A stretch of DNA of 64,000 nt from CAYPJE01 sp964410945. GTDB taxonomy: Bacteria > Fidelibacterota > Marinisomatia > Marinisomatales > TCS56. This document shows positions 26,785 to 35,212 of the stretch, in pieces (within the stretch, counting starts at the first letter, position 1; each line of letters opens with the position of its first letter). The translations under genes were made by a program, and so were the position numbers. A model generated the notes under the pieces. It saw nothing but the letters and a program-made list of their open reading frames with translations, had not been told where the DNA came from and did not search any database. The stretch spans positions 62,001 to 126,000 of the forward strand of contig CAYPJE010000003.1 of the NCBI GenBank assembly GCA_964410945.1. Reading direction: 5' to 3'.

Positions 26785-28047
26785 CGTTTCCCGGGCCTGG
26801 TATTCTCTAATAATAAAAATATACAGCCCCACACCTACTGCGTAAAGAACAGCCGTAATCAGGAAAATCTGGTAGTAGGGTAATTCCATCCCCCGCAGGA
26901 ATTGGAAGATCCGGGCGCTCACATACCAGGCCGCACTCCACATGCTGGAATTCATGGCGCTGATCAGTTCCTGGTTACGTTCCCCGACGAAATGCATATT
27001 CAATTCATTGGTGCTGGGTCCGGACATATTCATCAATGGCTGGCGCAACAGGTAGCAGGCGATGGCAACATAGAGCGCTCCAGGTAATGTGGCATAGATT
27101 TCAGTCAGGGCCAGGATTATAAGAAACACAATCGCCATTCCCTGGACCCCGATTATAGCCACATAATAGCCGAATTTCCGGCGGATGAACGGCACCAGCA
27201 GGGCGGCAAAAAACACCAGGAAAGCGGTGGCGCCGCCCAGCAGGCTGAACTGGTCCGAATCCAGGGCAAAGACCGAATTGAAGAACAGGTTGACGAACGG
27301 GATTGTCAGTCCGGCCCCGATGGCGATAATAAAATTGGGTGCCAGGACCTTACCGATTACAAACCAGTCATAGTCGGCCACCAGGCGCTGAAAATAATTG
27401 CCGAATTGAGTTACCTGTGAACGGGGCGGGCCTTCTTCCAGTCGCCAGAAAAGGATAATAGCGGGAATACTGACCAGGATAATCAGCATGAATATATGGT
27501 ACTCATCCCAGGGAATCTGCCAGCCGCCCAGTGTCAGACTACCCAGTTTTCCCAGCAGCCCGATCAATCCACCGGAAATAATGAAGGCCAGTGACCAGGT
27601 GGCGAAACTAAGAGAAATCGCTTCCGGAAGCATCGCTTTGGGAGCGGTACGCATGATAAACGGCAAGGCACAGACCTGCAGTAAAACAAACCCGATTCCA
27701 ACAGTAAAAAAACCGACCTTTGTTAGCCAGATATTCCCCACAGCCACGGACTGGATGGCCACAAATGAAGACAAGGGAACAATCACTGCCGCTGCCAGGA
27801 AATAGGGCCGCAACGGCTTACCTTTGATCAGCAACCCCACCGGAAAGGCCAGGGACAGCACCCCGAGAAAACGATAGGAGGTAAAGACGGCAATCAGATC
27901 ATCAGAATATCCCAGCTTCCTCAGGTAGAGGTTACCGATCAGCATGAAAACCGCATTGACCAGATATAGGATCAGCTGGGCACTGATCAACTGAAGTACC
28001 GGCCCTGGAAGCGATAGATAGCGTGCCAGAAGTTTTCTCATCTGCAA
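26773..28047 (-). CDS. Major facilitator superfamily transporter
   Basis: A 424-aa membrane protein with about 12 hydrophobic segments and the layout of an MFS permease. A central cytoplasmic loop at about residues 190-225 separates two six-helix halves. MFS-like elements include G-N-L-Y-L-R-K-L-G-Y-S-D at the first loop and a basic F-I-R-R-K-F-G at the start of the second half. The substrate is not indicated, and no neighbouring biosynthetic genes suggest one. It converges with the alkyltransferase-like gene. Confidence 0.8.
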   Translation of the reverse strand: MQMRKLLARYLSLPGPVLQLISAQLILYLVNAVFMLIGNLYLRKLGYSDDLIAVFTSYRFLGVLSLAFPVGLLIKGKPLRPYFLAAAVIVPLSSFVAIQSVAVGNIWLTKVGFFTVGIGFVLLQVCALPFIMRTAPKAMLPEAISLSFATWSLAFIISGGLIGLLGKLGSLTLGGWQIPWDEYHIFMLIILVSIPAIILFWRLEEGPPRSQVTQFGNYFQRLVADYDWFVIGKVLAPNFIIAIGAGLTIPFVNLFFNSVFALDSDQFSLLGGATAFLVFFAALLVPFIRRKFGYYVAIIGVQGMAIVFLIILALTEIYATLPGALYVAIACYLLRQPLMNMSGPSTNELNMHFVGERNQELISAMNSSMWSAAWYVSARIFQFLRGMELPYYQIFLITAVLYAVGVGLYIFIIREYQARETSNK

Positions 28048-28164
28048 TTAATGCCAGACCGTGGGAAATTTATAATATTTAACATTCCAGGTTATTTAAA
28101 ATTAAATCCATTCCGATCATTGTTTGTAGATTATTGCCACATTATTCATGGAACAGGATTAAAA

Positions 28165-28566
28165 ATGAAATACCCTGAAGGACAGTTAATAATCAAGATC
28201 AGCGGTCATACGGAAACGGCCGGCTCCCTGGGTCTGGAGCCCACCACAGCGGTGGAACAGGTCGATGCCCAGCAGCATTTGAATCAGCTTTGCGCACTTT
28301 TCGAGGATCTGGGTCTCAGCTTTGACGATCTGCACACTTTTTACGATGATGTTTCAGCCGGGTTGAATGAAGAATATAATCGTCTTCCCAAAGAAGGGGA
28401 GTATCCGGCCATGAGCCTGTCGGGTTACGATCGCTGGTTCCGGGATATCCTGGAAGCGACCCACATCGCCCACACCCATTTCCACGAGCAACAGCTCCAG
28501 CGTCTCCAGGCCCTGGAAACCAGCTCGACCGCATTCATCAAAAAGATAATTCCAAATGAAACCTAA
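28165..28566 (+). CDS. Hypothetical protein
   Basis: 133 aa from the ATG at 28165. The frame is open upstream to 28051, but those codons look non-coding. The protein is mostly helical and acidic, with repeated His and Gln near the end (A-H-T-H-F-H-E-Q-Q-L-Q-R-L-Q). No signal peptide, membrane segment or known motif is visible. It is followed after 11 bp by the DUF6125-like gene, with which it may be cotranscribed. Confidence 0.6.
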   Translation: MKYPEGQLIIKISGHTETAGSLGLEPTTAVEQVDAQQHLNQLCALFEDLGLSFDDLHTFYDDVSAGLNEEYNRLPKEGEYPAMSLSGYDRWFRDILEATHIAHTHFHEQQLQRLQALETSSTAFIKKIIPNET

Positions 28567-28577
28567 CGGGTGAACCG

Positions 28578-29093
28578 ATGGATAACCTGACTCAGCTCTC
28601 CCGGGAAGAACTGATCGGAATGCTTGATGATTTCGCCAGGAACTGGCTGGCCCATGACGGGCTGTGGTTCCAGGCAGTGGAAAAAACCCATGGCATGGAA
28701 GCGGCCATCGATGCCGACCGGGAAGCCTGGCGGATTTTCACTACCATCGAAGCAAGACGGATAATGAAACGGCATAGCATTGCCGCTGGCAGCGGTCTGG
28801 ATGGTTTGAAAAGGGCTCTGGGATTCCGATTGTACGCTCGCCTCAATAAACAGAGCATTGTGGAAGAAACCGGGAACTCATTTGTATTTCAGATGAATAC
28901 CTGCCGGGTCCAGGCTGCCCGGGAACGGAAGAACCTGGATGACTTCCCCTGCAAAAGTGTCGGTATTGTTGAATACAGTGAGTTCGCCCGCACCATCGAT
29001 CCACGGATCAAAACCGAATGCGTGGCCTGCCCCCCGGACAACCACCCACCCGAATTCCACTGTGCCTGGAAATTCACAATGGAGAAGGAATAG
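28578..29093 (+). CDS. DUF6125-like cysteine-containing protein
   Basis: A 171-aa cytosolic protein. The N-terminus L-L-D-D-F-A-R-N-W-L-A-H-D-G-L-W-F-Q-A-V-E (with M-L in place of L-L) matches what I recall of the DUF6125 family. Cysteines recur in the second half (N-T-C-R-V, D-F-P-C-K-S, E-C-V-A-C-P-P-D, F-H-C-A-W), suggesting a metal or cluster site. The family function is unknown. It has a hypothetical gene 11 bp upstream and an exported protein gene 6 bp downstream. Confidence 0.65.
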   Translation: MDNLTQLSREELIGMLDDFARNWLAHDGLWFQAVEKTHGMEAAIDADREAWRIFTTIEARRIMKRHSIAAGSGLDGLKRALGFRLYARLNKQSIVEETGNSFVFQMNTCRVQAARERKNLDDFPCKSVGIVEYSEFARTIDPRIKTECVACPPDNHPPEFHCAWKFTMEKE

Positions 29094-29099
29094 CACTAA

Positions 29100-30200
29100 T
29101 TGCCTTCCCGTATCCTGACAACGGTCATCTTTAGCCTGCTTACCGTATCACAGGCCGGCAGCACCACGGATTATTATTTCTATCACCCTGAAATTGCCCA
29201 AGGCTCAGAAGCCTGGTTCAACCCTGTTACCCTGGCCCTGAACGGCAGCTTCGATATCCTGCGCAACGGCTCCCGTACCCGCGATATAACCGAACTGGAA
29301 TACGGACTTGGCTGGGATAATGTCTGGTACAATATCTCCCGGCCGGTAAAACGTATCGAACAATTCGGCTGGTCGGAATTCCTGGCCCATGAGGTTCTGC
29401 CGCTGAAAGGCCTGGATAAAAACTATTCCCAGTACTGGCCCAACTACGCCACCCATATTGTGGGTAATGGGATGCAATATATAAAAGTGGCCGAGTGGTT
29501 CGACTGGCACGGTTACCATTACCCGCGCCTGCTGGCCTTCCTCAACACCAGTCTGTATCAGATCATGAATGAGGTCGTGGAGCATTCCTCCCGTCCCGGC
29601 GTCAACGTTGATCCCATCGCCGACATTCTGATCTTCAATCCACTGGGATTCCTCCTGTTCAGTTTCGAAGGTCCCAGACGATTTTTCTCCGAAACGACCC
29701 AGCTCTGCGACTGGTCCCTCCAACCGCTCCTGCTGCCGGTCTCGACCGAGCTGGTCAACGCCGGACAGCAGTACGCCTTCAAGTATCCCCTCCCAAAACT
29801 GGACCGGATAAAAGGGTTCATGTTTTGGGGAATTCAGGGCATGACCGGCCTCAGTTTTGTACGCAGCGGCGGTTTTACCAACTCGGTTGCCATCGGAGTA
29901 GTAGCCAACAACCTGGTGGAAAAACGGCTGGGGGTGCTGGAATTCATGACCGCCAATCTGGACGGGGCCATCGGTTACTTCCGCGATTACCGGAATTCAC
30001 TGCTGTATTCGTTAATCCTTACCGGGCCACAACTCCCCAATTGCCGGATAAATATCTTCCCCGGTGTACTGCAGTATAAAACAATTACGCCTGGAATCTA
30101 CCTGGGCTTTGGTGAATGGGATGGGCTGGTGTTCGGGCTGACCATTGCCAGCATACCGGTTGGTTTGGGCACAGCAATAATCAATAATGGAACACAATAA
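29100..30200 (+). CDS. Exported protein of unknown function
   Basis: 366 aa from a TTG start 6 bp after the previous gene. A signal peptide covers about residues 1-20. Conserved-looking features are H-I-V-G-N-G-M-Q-Y, E-V-V-E-H and D-P-I-A-D-I-L-I-F-N-P-L-G around residues 115-190. These recall outer-membrane DUF3943-type proteins, but I cannot assign the family. The C-terminal third alternates hydrophobic residues like a beta-barrel. The stop shares one base with the next gene's start. Confidence 0.65.
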   Translation: MPSRILTTVIFSLLTVSQAGSTTDYYFYHPEIAQGSEAWFNPVTLALNGSFDILRNGSRTRDITELEYGLGWDNVWYNISRPVKRIEQFGWSEFLAHEVLPLKGLDKNYSQYWPNYATHIVGNGMQYIKVAEWFDWHGYHYPRLLAFLNTSLYQIMNEVVEHSSRPGVNVDPIADILIFNPLGFLLFSFEGPRRFFSETTQLCDWSLQPLLLPVSTELVNAGQQYAFKYPLPKLDRIKGFMFWGIQGMTGLSFVRSGGFTNSVAIGVVANNLVEKRLGVLEFMTANLDGAIGYFRDYRNSLLYSLILTGPQLPNCRINIFPGVLQYKTITPGIYLGFGEWDGLVFGLTIASIPVGLGTAIINNGTQ

Positions 30201-30772
30201 TGGAACAGGTCTACACAACCGAAAAAACATTTGATAAAACCGATTTTAATAAAAAACCATTCAAAACCGGTGAATATGAATTCTGCACTTTTCAGAATTG
30301 CGATTTTTCCGGTACCGATCTGTCGGATTGCACATTCATCGAGTGCCAGTTCATTCAATGCAACTTGAGCCTGGTAAAATTACCGAAAACATCCTTTCGG
30401 GATGTTGAATTCATGGGATGCAAACTGCTGGGCCTGCATTTCGAAGACTGCAATGAATTCGGATTATCATTTACCTTTGATAACTGTAACCTAGATCACT
30501 CGGTATTCTATAATACAAATATCAGAGACACCACTTTCAAAGGTGTCCGGTTACATGAGGTCGACTTTTCTGATTGCGATTTAACCGGTTCATTATTTGA
30601 TGACTGTGATTTAGCAAAAGCATTATTTGATCGTACCAACCTGGAGGAAGTCGACTTCAGGACTTCCTATAATTATTCAATTGACCTGGATAGAAACAGG
30701 GTAAAACAGACCAGATTTTCATCGGAAGGTCTTTCCGGGCTACTGGATAAATACGATATCGAAATCGATTAA
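30200..30772 (+). CDS. Pentapeptide repeat protein
   Basis: A 190-aa right-handed beta-helix protein built of pentapeptide repeats, for example C-D-F-S-G-T-D-L-S-D-C-T-F-I-E-C and V-D-F-S-D-C-D-L-T-G-S-L-F-D-D-C-D-L. The pattern A(D/N)LxF with Phe or Leu at the centre runs from about residue 20 to 150. Some relatives (Qnr, MfpA) mimic DNA and protect gyrase, but most have no known function. The start overlaps the preceding stop by one base (TAATG). Confidence 0.9.
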   Translation: MEQVYTTEKTFDKTDFNKKPFKTGEYEFCTFQNCDFSGTDLSDCTFIECQFIQCNLSLVKLPKTSFRDVEFMGCKLLGLHFEDCNEFGLSFTFDNCNLDHSVFYNTNIRDTTFKGVRLHEVDFSDCDLTGSLFDDCDLAKALFDRTNLEEVDFRTSYNYSIDLDRNRVKQTRFSSEGLSGLLDKYDIEID

Positions 30773-31013
30773 TCCATATCCGCAGTGACAATTCATGAAT
30801 TACCCCTGCACACCACTAACTATTATTACACCGCAGGTACATGCACTGCCAACAGGTATGCTTACTGCTCACACATTGCTATTCACACATTCTTATCAGA
30901 TACTGTGATTTAAGTATAACCTAGCGTAATATATTGCACTATCACCCGCATTCCATAACGAATAAGCACTATTACATGTTAATAGTGCGCTATACCGCTC
31001 TTTTATTTGCAAT
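30773..31013. other. AT-rich accessory gap with two inverted repeats
   Basis: No gene seen. It contains a perfect 12-bp palindrome AATTCATGAATT at 30790-30801, framed by GCAG/CTGC arms. It also has a perfect 9-bp inverted repeat GCACTATTA / TAATAGTGC around a 5-base loop at 30966-30988, which ends 25 bp before the HipA remnant. The rest shows nothing I can name. Confidence 0.4.
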
Positions 31014-31292
31014 TTGTTGAACAGTCGGCTCTATATCGATGACGATTATTTTGCGCTGGATGACGGATTACTGCCCCCCGACATCGCACAAGGTTCAGTT
31101 AAACAGCAATTTTTTATCCTGGCACAACAGGCCGGACTGGTAAAAAGCCGGACTCACAAAATATATCAATCGATGTTGGTGGCTTCCGAAAAAGTCATGG
31201 CTCTGGTACAGGCGTCATTTCTCTCGGACAGCATAAAGTATGACTATTGGCAAAATTATAAAACACGTTTGATAGACCTGTCCGAACAATAA
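31014..31292 (+). pseudogene. HipA-family kinase, C-terminal remnant
   Basis: A 92-codon frame beginning with TTG TTG AAC, L-L-N-S-R-L-Y-I-D-D-D-Y-F-A-L-D-D-G-L-L-P in the L-reading. This matches the segment of FCB-group HipA kinases that normally follows 'P-A-Y-D'. The end (S-F-L-S-D-S-I-K-Y-D-Y-W then K-T-R-L-I-D-L) matches the HipA C-terminus. The catalytic core and the HipB antitoxin are absent upstream, where the sequence is unrelated. This looks like the leftover 3' end of a lost hipBA toxin-antitoxin locus, cut cleanly just before L-L-N. It could still be translated, but without kinase function. Confidence 0.65.
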
Positions 31293-31457
31293 TTAACACA
31301 GAGCTGGTCGTGATAATACCCGGAAAGGGACTACGGCAGGAAAACCCCAGCGCAGGCAGGTTCACCTCCCACTCTTCTCACTTTTCTCTCCTTACTTCTT
31401 ACTCATCATTACTCACCGCGCTTCGCGGCCTGTCCATCGTAACGAAGCGTAGATGGA

Positions 31458-31497
31458 AAAAACTTCTTTTAAAATCAACCGTCATCACCGTAAAATT
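31458..31497 (+). repeat. Diverged intergenic repeat, copy A
   Basis: 40-bp segment about 80% identical (32/40 by eye) to 32907-32946. It is preceded by a pyrimidine-rich CTC/ACTT tract and a small hairpin (CCGCG-CTT-CGCGG at about 31418-31430). It lies upstream of the DUF922-like gene; the other copy lies downstream of it. Confidence 0.5.
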
Positions 31498-31571
31498 TGG
31501 TAAACAACAAATTGTACTACGATGGGGAAACAAATGGGTCCGCAGTACAAATTAAATCCAGTTAGTATTCT

Positions 31572-32825
31572 ATGAAGATTAAACACATCTTAATTATCAG
31601 TCTGCTTTTAACCGTAAATCAACTATTATTTGCGCAGAATTTGATCGAATGGTCGGAGGATTATCAATTACAGGCGGAGGATTTCCTTGCAACAGCACCA
31701 AACAGCGGAATCGCACAGACAATATGCGGCAGTTTTTATTTGGGCTATGAAATATCGAATTACGAAATGTTAATAAGTAGGAATCTTAACCATACTATTT
31801 CATGTTATTTCCAGAAAGATGCCTCCTATATTGACAAAGGTGATCCTGATGCAACAGCAGGATTGCTTAAATACCAGCAACTTCAATTCAATTTAAATGA
31901 ACTCGAAGCCAGAATCCTGAGAAAGAAATTAGTTGATGAAAAAAGCCGGCTGAGGAAAGAGGGCATTGAACAATTACACCAAGAAGCCTCGGCCGAAACT
32001 GTACAAATCTTTTCTATTATAGAAAAAGAAACCAATCATGGCTCCCGGTGGGATGAATTAGATCGCTGGCAAATAATTATTGCGCAAAAACTGGATAGTT
32101 TGTCCACCTTTTGTAAAACATGCACACCTTATGAACAAGTGATTAAAATGACTTGTTTACCAGCCGATACACAAGCTAATACAGCAACTCGAAAAACCAA
32201 AATCCGCAGATCCAGGCCCGACTTTTGGGGTATTCATTCATATTATGTTAGTTCAGGTGAAATAATTCCTGTCAGGACAAATGTATTTAAAAAGTTACTG
32301 GCTGACGAAGGTGTTCCAACCGTTGCTCTCAATCCCGGATATACACTTGCCAATCTTATTTATATGAGAAACTGGTTGTTCACCAGCCTGAGTTATTCCT
32401 ACACTTATGGCAACTGGGAATACACCAATACATTGACTTCAAAATTATCCCAGTACAGTATTGCGGCCAGATTCGGGTATAATCTTATCAAGGAACAGAA
32501 TTTTGCAGTATCCCCCTACATAGGATTCAGGTATACCAGGTTCAGACATTTGACAAGACTAAGTGACAAAAAAATATCCCTTGATGATTATCTGACATTC
32601 AAAGATATCGATTTGAGGGTATCGCAATTTTCCGGAGCCATTGGAATCAATTCATCATTTTTATTATATCAGTCCTTGAGTGTGGGATTTTATGCCGCCT
32701 ATTTAATTGATTTAAGTAAAAAACCGATCGTGAGATCGGAGGATAACAGAATATCAGTAAATATTCAGAATCCACTTAATCATCTGGTGATTGGCCTAGG
32801 GCTCGGATTCGGAAGCCACAACTGA
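31572..32825 (+). CDS. Exported DUF922-like protein with degenerate metal site and C-terminal barrel
   Basis: 417 aa with a signal peptide ending A-Q at about residue 22. Residues 24-125 follow the DUF922 layout: a W-S-E-D-Y-x-L-x-x-E-D-F start and the helix L-L-K-Y-Q-Q-L-Q-F-N-L-N-E-L-E-A-R. In active DUF922-type putative proteases that helix reads H-E-x-x-H-F; here the metal ligands are Tyr101, Gln102 and Gln105, so zinc binding is probably lost. Residues ~210-417 are beta-strand rich with outer-membrane character (A-A-R-F-G-Y-N-L and a final L-V-I-G-L-G-L-G-F-G). A non-enzymatic envelope role is inferred. The gene is flanked by the two repeat copies. Confidence 0.65.
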   Translation: MKIKHILIISLLLTVNQLLFAQNLIEWSEDYQLQAEDFLATAPNSGIAQTICGSFYLGYEISNYEMLISRNLNHTISCYFQKDASYIDKGDPDATAGLLKYQQLQFNLNELEARILRKKLVDEKSRLRKEGIEQLHQEASAETVQIFSIIEKETNHGSRWDELDRWQIIIAQKLDSLSTFCKTCTPYEQVIKMTCLPADTQANTATRKTKIRRSRPDFWGIHSYYVSSGEIIPVRTNVFKKLLADEGVPTVALNPGYTLANLIYMRNWLFTSLSYSYTYGNWEYTNTLTSKLSQYSIAARFGYNLIKEQNFAVSPYIGFRYTRFRHLTRLSDKKISLDDYLTFKDIDLRVSQFSGAIGINSSFLLYQSLSVGFYAAYLIDLSKKPIVRSEDNRISVNIQNPLNHLVIGLGLGFGSHN

Positions 32826-32906
32826 TCTTATTAATACCAAATAATAACTGCCTACCATTCTCTTCACTTACTTTTTTCATTAATTACTCCTCACTACACG
32901 AAGTGC

Positions 32907-32946
32907 AAAAATTTCTTTCAAAATCAACTGGTTCCAACGTAAAATT
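32907..32946 (+). repeat. Diverged intergenic repeat, copy B
   Basis: Second copy of the 40-bp segment at 31458-31497, also preceded by a pyrimidine-rich tract and a CAC-GAA-GTG mini-hairpin (about 32897-32905). It lies 17 bp before the DUF4062 gene. Confidence 0.5.
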
Positions 32947-32963
32947 CATTTAGATAATTTACT

Positions 32964-34449
32964 ATGTCGAAGATTTCTATTTTTATCAGCAGCGTACAAT
33001 CAGAATTTTCTTCCGAAAGGCAGATGCTCTATGAATACCTCCTGTCTGATCCATTATTAGGTCGGTTTTTTGATCCTTTCATTTTTGAAAACCTTCCTGC
33101 TGTTGACCAACGTTCGGATGATATATACCTGAATGAAGTCGAGCGATGCCAAGTATATCTGGCTATTTTGGGTAAAAACTATGGCTCTGAAGATAAAGAA
33201 GGTATCTGTCCCACTGAAAGGGAATTTGACCACGCCACAGGCCTTCATAAGACTCGCCTTGTTTTCCTTACCGCGCATTCCAGCAAAAACCGCCAAGAAA
33301 AACAGAATGAATTCATTGCCAAAGTCCAGGAAGTATTAGTCAGGAAAAGGTTTTCCACTATTGATGAACTTAAATCTGCTGTTTATGCTTCGCTGGTTCG
33401 CTATCTGATTGAAAGAGAAATCATCAGAACCGGTCCCTTTGATGCCAGCATTAACCAACCGGCAAATATCAATGATATCGATGATCAAAAAGTTATTGAT
33501 TTCGTGCGTGTTTCCCAGGCAAAACGCGGTTTCCCATTGTCGGAAACGACTCCTAAAGATGTAATACTGGAACATCTTAATTTGATAGTTGAAGACAGAG
33601 TTACCAATGCCGCTATACTGCTGTTTGGCAAAAAACCTCAACAGTATTTCATCAGTTCAGAAGTTCGCTGTACTCATTTCCATGGAACGATCGTTGAAAA
33701 GCCAATTCCTTCTTATAAAGTGTTTAAAGGAAATGTCTTCGCAATCGTTGATCAGGCTGTTGATTTTGTTTTATCAAAGCTGGATTACACTGTGGGCACT
33801 CGATCAAAGGATACTTCCATCCCCGGTAAATATGAGATCCCGCGGGAGATTGTAACCGAAGCAATTGTTAATGCTGTTGCCCATCGTGATTATACCAGTA
33901 ACCGGCAGTATTCAGGTCATGCTTTTCCGGGATCGACTTGAAATCCATAATCCGGGTTCTCTTCCAATGGGTTGGACTATTGCCAAACTGAAAGAAATAC
34001 ATACCTCAATTCCCGCCAATCCATTGTTAGCTCAACCTATGTATCTAAAGGGTTATATTGAAAGAATAGGTACCGGTACACTCGATATGATCCGCATTGC
34101 AAAAAGTTCTGGCCTTAAAGAACCGGTATTCGAGCAGGATGACATATTTAAAACGACAATTTTCAGACCTGCTACCGGACAAGCTACCGGACAAGCTACC
34201 GGACAAGCTGCCGGACAAGCTACTGCGGCAGTGGAAAGATTGATAATGATCTTGGAAGGTGAAATGTCGCGCTCACAATTAATGGATTTTTTAAACCTCA
34301 AGCACCGGGAAACATTCAATGAAAACTATTTGAATCCCGCGCTGAAAGAAGGATATATCACACCTGTTTTTCCCGATAAACCAACTCATCCACTTCAGAA
34401 ATATATGCTCACGGAAAAGGGGGAATTCCTTAAAACACAATTATCTTAA
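32964..34449 (+). pseudogene. DUF4062 / HATPase_c_4 / winged-helix protein, frameshifted
   Basis: Two overlapping frames make one protein. The N-terminus (I-S-I-F-I-S-S-V-Q-S-E-F) is a DUF4062 domain of ~100 residues. It is followed by the C-terminal ATPase domain seen in RecG-related and Schlafen-linked proteins (E-A-I-V-N-A-V-A-H-R-D-Y-T-S-N). At 33902-33903 a doubled C shifts the frame; dropping one C restores N-G-S-I-Q-V-M-L-F-R-D-R-L-E. The tail has a T-G-Q-A repeat and a winged helix (L-K-H-R-E-T-F-N-E-N-Y-L). Without the shift it would be about 494 aa. It is either a pseudogene or a sequence error. DUF4062 proteins with ATPase parts are often suspected of defence or signalling roles. 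Confidence 0.8.
34171..34218 (+). repeat. Tandem 12-bp coding repeat
   Basis: Four in-register copies of GCTACCGGACAA, the fourth with one change (GCTGCCGGACAA). They encode A-T-G-Q units between the ATPase and winged-helix parts of the DUF4062 gene. A fifth degenerate copy follows. Confidence 0.9.
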
Positions 34450-34500
34450 TAGACCAGAATCCGGTTTCTTAGATACAGTTGCCCGGCCCATGCCAGCAAC

Positions 34501-34842
34501 CTATTCGTATTTTCCATATTGCCGTTTCCATGTATCAGCGATGTCTAGAAAACTTTCGTAACCATTGGTGCGGATGAACTCCAGCACCTGCCGATATTTC
34601 TTGTATTTGTAGCTGTCCTTCCCCAGAAAGCAGTTTAATACTTCGCAGGATTTATATTCAGTGCAGTCGGCACAGGTGGTATGTCCCTTTCCGATGCAGC
34701 AGACTTTCATTTTGCAGCGTGCCCGCGACAGATCACGGCTGCCGTCGGCATAGCCCAGCTTGCAGCCTTTGCAGCGGCCATCCCGTAGCTCGGGACAGGT
34801 TCCACAGTAGGCGCCGCAGCAACCAATGGCTTCAATACTCAT
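34501..34842 (-). CDS. DUF3795 cysteine-rich protein
   Basis: A 113-aa DUF3795 protein. Cysteines are arranged as G-C-C-G-A-Y-C-G-T-C-P (residues 8-16), C-K-G-C (24-27), K-M-K-V-C-C-I (about 44-49) and C-A-D-C-T (57-60). These are probably metal ligands (zinc or iron). The ATG at 34842 overlaps the GIY-YIG stop by 11 bp, so it is translated with that gene. The role is unknown. Confidence 0.85.
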   Translation of the reverse strand: MSIEAIGCCGAYCGTCPELRDGRCKGCKLGYADGSRDLSRARCKMKVCCIGKGHTTCADCTEYKSCEVLNCFLGKDSYKYKKYRQVLEFIRTNGYESFLDIADTWKRQYGKYE

Positions 34843-35170
34843 CGGCTGTTCCCAGCTTCTCCCGCCAGATTTCCGCCAATTCTTTTAAATCATCGCGGAA
34901 TTGCCGCTGATTCTGGTCGTCTTTCATTTCCAGTTCCTCCAGGACTTCAAAACTGAAAGCCTGGGCACCATGCCCTGACCAGTCCCGGCGCAGCAGGTGG
35001 TACATGCAGGTATTGGTTTCCACGGAAAAGTCGAACCGGTTGCGGATCGCCGCCAGGTCAATGCCGCTTTCCAACAGGAATCGTCCATTATCGGCGTTTG
35101 TTATTTTATACACGCCACCGGATATTTTCCGCTGCTTGTACTTGTTGATCAGTTCTCTTCTACGATCCAT
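34832..35170 (-). CDS. GIY-YIG nuclease-like protein
   Basis: 112 aa from the ATG at 35170. The frame is open to 35209, but the family start M-D-R-R-R-E-L-I-N-K-Y-K-Q lies here. The GIY-YIG core is recognisable as G-G-V-Y-K-I-T-N followed by G-R-F-L-L-E-S, and there is a conserved H-L-L-R-R-D-W-S-G-H-G-A-Q-A-F-S-F-E-V-L-E block. The second half of the motif (Y-I-G) is replaced by F-L-L, so nuclease activity is uncertain. Related small proteins are common, with no established role. Confidence 0.75.
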   Translation of the reverse strand: MDRRRELINKYKQRKISGGVYKITNADNGRFLLESGIDLAAIRNRFDFSVETNTCMYHLLRRDWSGHGAQAFSFEVLEELEMKDDQNQRQFRDDLKELAEIWREKLGTADEY

Positions 35171-35212
35171 TATATTAGGGATGCCATCCCTGGGAGGGAT
35201 GGTATCCATCGA

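Noticed and set aside
31310..31555. 81-codon plus-strand frame after the HipA remnant
   Set aside because: Low-complexity Ser/Leu translation of a pyrimidine-rich repeat region that is part of the intergenic repeat unit; not protein-like.
33865..34449. Second part of the DUF4062 gene as an independent gene
   Set aside because: Its first ~14 codons are out-of-frame sequence of the upstream part; the domain order and a single-base fix show one broken gene.
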